Assembly (NCBI RefSeq): GCF_001433855.1
Contig: NZ_AZCP01000005.1
Location: 95,592-147,173, forward strand
Source of the DNA: Levilactobacillus brevis ATCC 14869 = DSM 20054
Lineage (GTDB): Bacteria > Bacillota > Bacilli > Lactobacillales > Lactobacillaceae
Direction of reading: 5' to 3'
DNA length: 51,582 nt
The notes beneath the pieces were generated by a model. It worked only from the letters and a program-made list of their open reading frames with translations. It was not told the DNA's origin and ran no database searches. How positions within the stretch are numbered: the stretch's first letter is position 1; each line of letters begins with the position of its first letter. Shown here one piece after another: positions 45,242 through 51,582 of the stretch. The translations under genes were made by a program, and so were the position numbers.

Positions 45242-47374
45242 GTGCCTATAGTTGAAGCAGTGATTCTGTTAATTGTGTTAGTGTTACTTTCCAATATTAT
45301 CAGTCACTACCTCACGTTTATTCCGGTTAGTTTAATTCAGATTGCACTTGGCTTAGTGGTCGCATTAGTGTGGCAATTCGAAGTGCCGCTGGAAACGGAT
45401 TGGTTTTTGCTGCTATTCATTGCGCCATTACTGTATAACGATGGCCGGCGCTTTCCAAGACAAGAATTGTGGCGGTTGCGGGGGCCAATCTTCGCTAATG
45501 CCATTTGGCTGGTATTTCTAACGACAATTCTTGGTGGGTTTCTCATCTATGAATTGATTCCGAAGATGCCATTTACCGTGGCGTTAGCGTTGGCGGCTAT
45601 TTTGTCACCAACTGATCCGGTGGCGGTGCAGTCAATTTCTAAGCAAGCTAAGTTACCAGCGAGTCTGATGCATTTGGTCAGCGGTGAGAGCTTAATCAAT
45701 GATGCCAGTGGCCTGATTGCGTTTAAATATGCGATTGCGGCGACGGTCACGGGAACTTTCTCGGCTGGAACGGCCGTGGGGGATTTCTTTTATATCAGTG
45801 TTGTCGGGTTCTTATCCGGGTTAATTTTTATGACGGCTATTCAGTTATTAATGGATGTCCTGCGGCGCCAAGGCATCGATGATGTGATTTTCAATACGGT
45901 GCTTCAAATTGCGACGCCGTTTGTGATTTATCTAGTGACCGAAGAGATTACGCATGCTTCTGGCGTGATTGCCGTGGTTACGGCCGGTGTATTGTATCAT
46001 GCCCGGGAGAATCGGATCGTTGATGACTCGCCGGAGTTAAAGTTAGTTACGGAAAAGGTCTGGGATATTATTATCTATTCTTTGAATGGGATTGTCTTTG
46101 TGATCTTAGGAATTGAGCTGCCAGTCGCAACCTCTGAAGTGATCAAGGGCGGCCAGTTCAATACGTGGGAAGCCTTGTTCTTTGCGTTTATGGCGTGGGT
46201 TATTTTGGTTGCCATTCGAACGGCTTGGACGTATGGTTATGTGTTATTTGAACGATTAAATCACAAAGCGCCCAAGGATCGTCCAGGTTTTCGGATGTCT
46301 CTTCTGTCGGGGCTTTCAGGCGTCAGAGGCGCTGTGACCATGGCCGGGGTATTATCGGTGCCAGCAACTATTGCTTCTGGTGCGAGTTTTCCCACCCGTT
46401 CTTTGATGCTGTTTGTGGCATCGGGTGTCATTATTATTAGTTTGGTGGCTGCCACGGTGACGTTGCCATTAATTTCAACGTCTAAGCAACCGTTACAAAC
46501 ACGGGCGAGTGCTAGTGATGAAGGTGCCAATGAGATTGATTTAGATGCTGATGGCGATGAGATTCCCGCCAATCAAGTCCGACAGATTAGTGAGGACGAA
46601 GCGCGGGCGTACATCATGCGGTTAGCCATCTCGAAGATTGAAGAGATGCGCCGACCGGACAATCAGCGGGCAGCCTATGATTTGATTTTGGATTATCAAT
46701 TTATCATTCGTCGGTTGGAAATGAACTATCGCGCGGATACCGCTATGCAAAAGGTCTTAGCCGATGAGATTAAATTACGACAAGTGGCCTTGGCTGGTGA
46801 ACGGGCCTCACTTAAAGAACTTCGACAGGCTGAAAAAATTACGCAAACTAGTTATGTTGGGGCCTTGCGGCGAATTGAAAATCTAGAAAGTCGGTTGACT
46901 CAGGTAGCAGGAAATACGATGCCAAGTGTTATGCGATATTGGCGAGTCTTTTTCAAGCATATGTTCCGTAACGCGGCTTACTGGCTGCACTCAGAGGATA
47001 CGGAGCGGTTACATGCAGAGAACCACTTGATTGAACGAGAAACGTCTAAGGCCGCCATCAAAGCGTTATCGCAATATTTGGCGAGTTCAGACGTTGATGA
47101 GACCCAGTTCGATAACCAAGCGGTCTACCATTTATTGGTTCAATATCGAAATCGAATTGAACGAGCTAAAGCAGAAACGGCGCCCGGTCATGAGGAACAG
47201 TATCAGCATCAGATTAACAAGATGCGGGTCCGAGCCTTGGGAGCCGAGCGTTCCGGTATCCAGACCTTGTTGGAAGCCGGAAACATTACTTGGAATATGG
47301 CATCACATTTGCGGCAATACGTGAATTACTCAGAAAACGTGCTCGTGATGTCTTTGAATAGTGAAGATGGCTAA
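45242..47374 (+). CDS. Na+/H+ antiporter, CPA1 family (NhaP/YjbQ-like)
   Basis: 710 residues. The first 420 form about 12 hydrophobic helices with the CPA1 core motifs LAAILSPTDPVAV and SGESLINDASGLIAFKYA (the ND pair that binds Na+ and proton), and GLSGVRGAVTMAG further on. The remaining 290 residues are soluble and largely charged helices (EDEARAYIMRLAISKIEEMRR... onward), longer than in many homologues. GTG start behind AAAAGGAGTGA. Ends at a bidirectional terminator. Exports Na+ or K+ against protons; specificity inferred. Confidence 0.9.
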   Translation: MPIVEAVILLIVLVLLSNIISHYLTFIPVSLIQIALGLVVALVWQFEVPLETDWFLLLFIAPLLYNDGRRFPRQELWRLRGPIFANAIWLVFLTTILGGFLIYELIPKMPFTVALALAAILSPTDPVAVQSISKQAKLPASLMHLVSGESLINDASGLIAFKYAIAATVTGTFSAGTAVGDFFYISVVGFLSGLIFMTAIQLLMDVLRRQGIDDVIFNTVLQIATPFVIYLVTEEITHASGVIAVVTAGVLYHARENRIVDDSPELKLVTEKVWDIIIYSLNGIVFVILGIELPVATSEVIKGGQFNTWEALFFAFMAWVILVAIRTAWTYGYVLFERLNHKAPKDRPGFRMSLLSGLSGVRGAVTMAGVLSVPATIASGASFPTRSLMLFVASGVIIISLVAATVTLPLISTSKQPLQTRASASDEGANEIDLDADGDEIPANQVRQISEDEARAYIMRLAISKIEEMRRPDNQRAAYDLILDYQFIIRRLEMNYRADTAMQKVLADEIKLRQVALAGERASLKELRQAEKITQTSYVGALRRIENLESRLTQVAGNTMPSVMRYWRVFFKHMFRNAAYWLHSEDTERLHAENHLIERETSKAAIKALSQYLASSDVDETQFDNQAVYHLLVQYRNRIERAKAETAPGHEEQYQHQINKMRVRALGAERSGIQTLLEAGNITWNMASHLRQYVNYSENVLVMSLNSEDG

Positions 47375-47376
47375 AT

Positions 47377-47417
47377 AAAAACTCGGTGGTCCCTGATGGG
47401 GGTCACCGAGTTTTTTT
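47377..47417. terminator. Bidirectional terminator after the antiporter gene
   Basis: AAAACTCGGTG pairs with CACCGAGTTTT, with additional pairing in GTCCC/GGGGT-type inner bases. T-runs exist on both strands, serving the convergent DUF1361 gene as well. Confidence 0.9.
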
Positions 47418-47428
47418 GATGGTGTTAG

Positions 47429-48091
47429 TCATTCAGCCGATTTAGAAGGATTATTCGCCATAATAATATGCAAAATCCAATAGCAGAATAGTTGGATAAA
47501 GGTCATTAGACCAACGAAAATCCATAAATTACTGGTCCACATATTTAGTAGTGGTCGAATAAATTGTTCTGGATTCAAGAAGAGATAGATGGTATGAATA
47601 CGTAAGAACCGGCCAATGTAGACGCCAACGGAGGTTAAGAATGTTAAGGTTAAGACAACTAGCAACCGTACGCCACGGTTATCATGAGCTATTCGGGCAG
47701 TTAGCACGTGACTGACATAGTTCAAGCTCCAGAAACCCAAGAAGGCGCAACTAACGGCACTGGTCAGCATATAAGTGAAATAGATCCATAAGTGTGGAGT
47801 TACCCGAAGTAATCCACTAACCGCGTATGGTTGCAGGAGCGAAAGGTGAAAGAGGTCAGTCAGTAGATAAGGCGCGTTTGGATAAAAGAGTAACCAGATC
47901 AAGACCAATGGCCAAAAAAGCCAGCCACTACGCGGACGTTGTTTACCGATATGGAAGCTCAGTTCAATCGGAATGTATCCCAAAAAGGTATTAAGGACAA
48001 GAAAACCAAAGGGATCTTTTGCCCGGAAAAAGAGAAAAATTAACCAGGCAATGAAAAATCCCCGAATTTCCCAGCGGGCACGCCGACTCAT
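47429..48091 (-). CDS. DUF1361 membrane protein
   Basis: About 220 residues with six hydrophobic helices. The family signatures are clear: LNTFLGYIPIELSF near residues 35-48 and LFYPNAPYLLTDLFHLSLL, then a conserved NYVSHVL. Function unknown; members occur in many Gram-positives. Start is ambiguous: ATG at 48091 with GGTGA upstream is preferred, TTG at 48097 is the other candidate. It is divergent from cdaA, with a 20-bp palindrome between them. Confidence 0.85.
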   Translation of the reverse strand: MSRRARWEIRGFFIAWLIFLFFRAKDPFGFLVLNTFLGYIPIELSFHIGKQRPRSGWLFWPLVLIWLLFYPNAPYLLTDLFHLSLLQPYAVSGLLRVTPHLWIYFTYMLTSAVSCAFLGFWSLNYVSHVLTARIAHDNRGVRLLVVLTLTFLTSVGVYIGRFLRIHTIYLFLNPEQFIRPLLNMWTSNLWIFVGLMTFIQLFCYWILHIIMANNPSKSAE

Positions 48092-48130
48092 AAGCAATCA
48101 CCAGACCTTTCACAACTAACTACCTCTATT

Positions 48131-48150
48131 TTACAGCGCCGGCGCTGTAA
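48131..48150. repeat. Perfect 20-bp palindrome between DUF1361 gene and cdaA
   Basis: TTACAGCGCC is followed immediately by its exact reverse complement. With no loop and no T-run it is not a terminator; it lies 39 bases before the DUF1361 start and about 150 bases before the cdaA -10, so an operator or cruciform-prone site is possible. The rest of this 248-base gap shows no gene. Confidence 0.75.
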
Positions 48151-48300
48151 GCGGACAGAATATGACTTCTATGTTAACAGATTATCCAAGTAATAATGAC
48201 CCCCTAATATAGACTTTAAGAAATCCATAAGCATTTTAGTCGGTTAAAATGGGACTTTGCGCTGGATTATGTGAATCAGGGCGAAATGTTTGCGGGGCCG

Positions 48301-48309
48301 TGCTATAAT
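48301..48309 (+). promoter_or_regulatory. Extended -10 promoter of cdaA-cdaR-glmM
   Basis: TGCTATAAT is a perfect extended -10. The -35 region (GCGAAA at 48281) does not match the consensus. Confidence 0.7.
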
Positions 48310-48339
48310 AAAATTTGAATTCAATTTGGAGGGAAAGTT

Positions 48340-49191
48340 ATGAACCTGGATTGGGGAAATCTCCTGACTTTGGGGCATTTGGTGAACCTACTCGACATTT
48401 TAGTTGTTTGGTTCGTGATTTATGAACTCATTGTCATGTTACGGGGAACGAAAGCGATTCAACTCTTTCGAGGCGTCATCTTAATTCTAATTGTCCGGTT
48501 TATTAGCGCTTATTTAGGCTTGAACACCGTTTCATGGTTAGTGGATCAGGTGATTAACTGGTCAGTTATTGCGATCATCATTGTTTTCCAACCGGAAATT
48601 CGGCGCGGCTTGGAGCATCTGGGTCGAGGCTCACTATTTGTGCGGGTCCGACATGAAAATGAAGCTGCCAATAAAGTGATCGATGGTTTAGACAAGGCCA
48701 TTCAGTATATGTCAAAACGTCGAATTGGGGCGTTGATGACAATTCAGCGGGACACAGGGCTGGAAGACTATATTGAAACCGGGATTGATCTGGACGCAGA
48801 ACTAACAGGTGAATTATTGATCAATATCTTTATTCCCAACACCCCACTGCATGATGGGGCTGTGATCATTCGCGATAATCGCGTGGCGGTCGCTGCAGCC
48901 TATTTACCACTATCCGAAAGTAATCTTATTCCTAAAGAACTGGGGACGCGTCATCGCGCCGCCGTTGGGATTTCGGAAGTTACAGATGCATTGACCATCG
49001 TAATCTCTGAGGAAACGGGTGAAGTGTCCATCACCAAGAACAACGAGCTTTTACGGGGATTAACCCAGACCGATTACCTGAAGTTCTTGCGAAATGAACT
49101 CATGAATCAAGAAGCACCAGCCACCACGAACAATATTTTTGTTAAGGCGATGGATTGGGTGGATCAACGGTTTAGAGGGGGGCGGCGCTAA
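48340..49191 (+). CDS. cdaA: Diadenylate cyclase CdaA
   Basis: Membrane enzyme making c-di-AMP from two ATP. Three hydrophobic helices lie in the first 85 residues; the DAC domain follows with the DGA motif at about 172-174 (HDGAVIIRDN) and the RHR motif at about 204-206 (LGTRHRAAVG). 283 residues. GGAGGGA ribosome site. In Firmicutes c-di-AMP controls potassium and osmolyte transport and wall homeostasis. The stop overlaps the cdaR start (TAATG). Confidence 0.96.
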   Translation: MNLDWGNLLTLGHLVNLLDILVVWFVIYELIVMLRGTKAIQLFRGVILILIVRFISAYLGLNTVSWLVDQVINWSVIAIIIVFQPEIRRGLEHLGRGSLFVRVRHENEAANKVIDGLDKAIQYMSKRRIGALMTIQRDTGLEDYIETGIDLDAELTGELLINIFIPNTPLHDGAVIIRDNRVAVAAAYLPLSESNLIPKELGTRHRAAVGISEVTDALTIVISEETGEVSITKNNELLRGLTQTDYLKFLRNELMNQEAPATTNNIFVKAMDWVDQRFRGGRR

Positions 49192-50159
49192 TGAAAAATG
49201 AGCGTTATACAACGTGGCTCTACCGTATTCTGGCGTTAATCTTAGCGATTCTACTTTTCTCATATGTTAATAGTACGAAGTCGTCTAGTAATAATCAGTC
49301 AAGTTCTACTGGCAGTACCACATCTTTGACGGCCACCAAAACAATGACGGTATCGGTTCCTTTACAGCTTAATGTTAACAGTAATAAGTATTTTGTTACC
49401 GGGTATCCGCAAAAAGTAAAGGTGACCTTGAAGGGACCGTTGGCGTTAGTCACGACAACCGCCAACACCCAGAATTTTAAGGTCTATGCGGCCTTAAGCG
49501 ATCTAGGCGTAGGCAAGCACAAAGTCACCTTACATCAAGAAGGACTTAATCATGAAATTGAGTCGACGATTAAGCCTGAGAAGATTACCGTAGATATCGA
49601 ACCACGGCGTACGGTCTCTTTCCCGGTTAAGGTTCGTTATAATAGCCAAAATATTGCGGCTGGTTACTCAGCCGGGAAGGCAACTTCCGATACGACAACG
49701 GTCAAAGCAACGGGCGCCGCTAATGAAATATCACGGGTCAAGCAGGTCGTTGCTCAATTGACGGTTCCCGCTAACACCAAGAAAACGATTAGTAGTCAGG
49801 CGGTTATTGAGGCCATTGATCGTAGTGGTAAAACTGTGAATGTCATTTTGACGCCATCAACTACAACCGTGAATTTACCCATTACCTCGGATGGTCAAAG
49901 TAAAAAGGTTGGCGTGAACTTGAACGCGAAGAACGGCTCGTCCGGAACGACGTATAAACTAAGCAGTGACACCACCAAGGTCACCGCTTACGGTAGTGCG
50001 ACACAGCTAAAGAAGCTTAGTAAGGTTGATGTGGACGTAGATGTCAGTGACGTCAAGAGTCAAGCAACTAAGACGGTCACACTGGACACGAGTGATAATA
50101 ACGTAACGGCGTTTGATCCGACCACGATTAAAGTGACGGTCAAGGCGACAACAAAGTAA
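49191..50159 (+). CDS. cdaR: CdaA regulatory protein CdaR (YbbR domains)
   Basis: 322 residues: a single N-terminal membrane anchor (about 10-26), a Ser/Thr-rich stretch, then three YbbR-type beta repeats outside the cell (for example SVPLQLNVNSNKYFVTGYPQKVKVTLKGP, then VSFPVKVRYN and VGVNLNAKNG). In Bacillus and Listeria CdaR restrains CdaA. Translationally coupled to cdaA and followed by glmM, the standard order. The extracellular part is Thr/Ser/Lys-rich, usual in this family. Confidence 0.93.
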   Translation: MKNERYTTWLYRILALILAILLFSYVNSTKSSSNNQSSSTGSTTSLTATKTMTVSVPLQLNVNSNKYFVTGYPQKVKVTLKGPLALVTTTANTQNFKVYAALSDLGVGKHKVTLHQEGLNHEIESTIKPEKITVDIEPRRTVSFPVKVRYNSQNIAAGYSAGKATSDTTTVKATGAANEISRVKQVVAQLTVPANTKKTISSQAVIEAIDRSGKTVNVILTPSTTTVNLPITSDGQSKKVGVNLNAKNGSSGTTYKLSSDTTKVTAYGSATQLKKLSKVDVDVDVSDVKSQATKTVTLDTSDNNVTAFDPTTIKVTVKATTK

Positions 50160-50190
50160 GTAAACAATTTGAGAAATGAGGAATTTTGTG

Positions 50191-51546
50191 ATGAAGTATT
50201 TTGGAACTGATGGAGTCCGTGGCGTAGCTAATCAGGAACTAACACCTGAGTTGGCATTTAAAGTTGGTCGATTTGGCGGGTATGTCTTGACGCAACACGC
50301 TGATAGTCAAAATGCCCATCCCCAAGTTTTGGTAGCTCGCGATACCCGGATTTCTGGCGAATTGTTAGAGAATGCCTTGGTCGCTGGTCTATTATCAGTA
50401 GGGATCGAAGTATTGCGCTTAGGTGTGATTACGACGCCTGCTGTGGCTTATCTAGTGCGGACGCAAGGTGCGGCAGCCGGTGTCATGATTACAGCTTCGC
50501 ATAACCCAGTTGAATACAACGGGATTAAGTACTTTGGTAATGATGGTTACAAGTTGTCCGATGAGATGGAAGAGGAAATTGAAGCACTCTTGGATGCGCC
50601 AACGGATGACTTACCGCGACCAACGACTGATGGTTTAGGTACCGTTGAGGATTACTCAGAAGGTAGTCAGAAATACATTCAGTTCTTGGAACAAACGATT
50701 GCTGATGACTTGGATGGTTTGCACATCGCCGTTGATTCTGCCAATGGATCAACCAGTGGATTAGTGTCTCGCTTATATGCCGATCTTAATTTAGATTTTG
50801 ATACGATTGCAACGACGCCGAATGGGTTAAACATCAATGATCAAGTGGGCTCAACGCATCCTGAACAATTGCAAAAATTTGTGGTTGATCAGGGCGCAGC
50901 GATTGGGTTGGCTTTTGATGGTGATGGTGACCGGTGTATCGCGGTTGACGAAGAAGGCCATTTGGTTGATGGTGATAAGATCATGTACATTTGTGGAAAG
51001 TACATGGCAGAACATGGCCGTCTGAAAAAAGACACGATTGTGACGACGGTGATGAGTAACCTCGGTATGTATAAGGCGATGGAAGCTCATGATTTACAAT
51101 CGGTGAAGACCAAAGTTGGTGACCGTTATGTTGTTGAAGAAATGCGGAAGTCAGGCTATAACTTGGGCGGCGAACAGTCTGGTCACATTGTCTTTTTAGA
51201 CTTTAATACGACCGGTGATGGGTTACTGACTAGTCTACAATTACTGCATATCTTAAAAGTTACCGGTAAGAAGTTATCAGAGCTGGCCGCAGACGTGAAG
51301 ACTTATCCACAAAAGCTGGTGAACGTCAAGGTGTCAGATAAGCAAGCGGCCTTGACGAATCCGCAGGTACAGGCAATGATTGCGACTGTAGAAAAGGAAA
51401 TGAATGGTGACGGCCGTGTGTTAGTTCGGCCTTCAGGAACTGAACCCTTGTTACGGGTGATGGCAGAGGTGCCAACGGAAGAAACTGTGGCAGCCTATGT
51501 TGATCGAATTGCGGATGTGGTTCGGGCTGAAGTGGGTGTCGAATAA
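50191..51546 (+). CDS. glmM: Phosphoglucosamine mutase
   Basis: Converts glucosamine-6-phosphate to glucosamine-1-phosphate for UDP-GlcNAc. 451 residues: [13 protein letters not shown], the phosphoserine in [16 protein letters not shown] (Ser about 103), the metal-binding [18 protein letters not shown] and the phosphate-binding [17 protein letters not shown] at 50191 follows GAGGA; a further in-frame ATG at 50176 has no site. GlmM binds CdaA and lowers c-di-AMP synthesis in Bacillus and Lactococcus, which makes this operon a functional unit. Confidence 0.97.
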   Translation: MKYFGTDGVRGVANQELTPELAFKVGRFGGYVLTQHADSQNAHPQVLVARDTRISGELLENALVAGLLSVGIEVLRLGVITTPAVAYLVRTQGAAAGVMITASHNPVEYNGIKYFGNDGYKLSDEMEEEIEALLDAPTDDLPRPTTDGLGTVEDYSEGSQKYIQFLEQTIADDLDGLHIAVDSANGSTSGLVSRLYADLNLDFDTIATTPNGLNINDQVGSTHPEQLQKFVVDQGAAIGLAFDGDGDRCIAVDEEGHLVDGDKIMYICGKYMAEHGRLKKDTIVTTVMSNLGMYKAMEAHDLQSVKTKVGDRYVVEEMRKSGYNLGGEQSGHIVFLDFNTTGDGLLTSLQLLHILKVTGKKLSELAADVKTYPQKLVNVKVSDKQAALTNPQVQAMIATVEKEMNGDGRVLVRPSGTEPLLRVMAEVPTEETVAAYVDRIADVVRAEVGVE

Positions 51547-51563
51547 AGTAAAGATGTTTGTGT

Positions 51564-51582
51564 GGCGGGGATGGTTCCCGCC
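51564..51582 (+). terminator. Start of a probable terminator after glmM, cut by the window edge
   Basis: GGCGGG and CCCGCC form a 6-bp GC stem with a 7-base loop; the tail is outside the window. Confidence 0.5.

Noticed and set aside
48131-48150. Palindrome as an intrinsic terminator
   Set aside because: There is no loop and no T-run on either strand.

Overview
The window reads as core chromosome of a low-to-moderate GC Lactobacillaceae member. The evidence is lactobacillus-type gene order (pstSCAB1B2-phoU; hprK-lgt-gpsA-galU; rapZ-yvcK-whiA; cggR-gap-pgk-tpiA-eno; secG-esterase-rnr-smpB; cdaA-cdaR-glmM), strong AGGAGG-type ribosome sites, many TTG/GTG starts, and a surface protein ending in LPQTNE, the LPQTxE sorting motif known from Lactiplantibacillus plantarum and relatives. 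The exact genus (Levilactobacillus-like or Lactiplantibacillus-like) is inference. No prophage, insertion sequence, CRISPR array or rRNA was seen, no intergenic gap exceeds about 300 bases, and nearly every gene can be placed in a family.

Layout. 1-5.5 kb: end of a PhoR-type kinase, a four-copy PHO box, and a complete phosphate uptake operon. 5.6-6.3 kb: two small envelope proteins (PspC, 4-TM holin-like). 6.4-11.2 kb: HPr kinase, lipoprotein maturation, glycerol-3-phosphate and UDP-glucose synthesis, thioredoxin reductase. 11.3-12.5 kb: HD nucleotidase and an acetyltransferase-like gene. 12.5-17.5 kb: uvrBA under a LexA-type box. 17.6-21.1 kb: a DUF308 membrane protein, then rapZ-yvcK-whiA. 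21.2-21.9 kb: clpP (minus strand) with a CtsR box. 22.1-23.3 kb: a LytTR regulator plus LiaF-like membrane protein. 23.4-24.3 kb: two tRNA-Arg(CCG) genes bracketing an ECF S-component on the opposite strand. 24.5-30.4 kb: the lower glycolysis cluster with its CggR repressor. 30.5-33.2 kb: LPQTNE-anchored surface protein and a ClC exchanger. 33.3-38.1 kb: secG, esterase, RNase R, SmpB and an orphan amino-acid ABC ATPase. 38.2-42.7 kb: LURP-like protein, ung, pta, tsaE, GNAT, aldo/keto reductase. 42.8-44.1 kb (minus): DnaQ-like exonuclease and ExoA. 44.3-47.4 kb: murB and a Na+/H+ antiporter. 47.4-51.6 kb: DUF1361 protein (minus), then cdaA-cdaR-glmM, linking c-di-AMP to cell-wall precursor synthesis.

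The most informative non-coding signals are: a PHO box of four TTTACA-like hexamers with exact 11-bp period; a LexA-type box followed by a terminator-like hairpin in the uvrB leader; a CtsR box on the clpP -35; an 11-bp direct repeat with 21-bp period in front of the LytTR gene (a likely autoregulatory operator); and a perfect 20-bp palindrome between the DUF1361 gene and cdaA. No wholly new multi-gene system was found. The best leads are the LytTR/LiaF module with its operator, the tRNA-Arg pair flanking the ECF gene, a divergent triosephosphate isomerase, and the LPQTNE surface protein.
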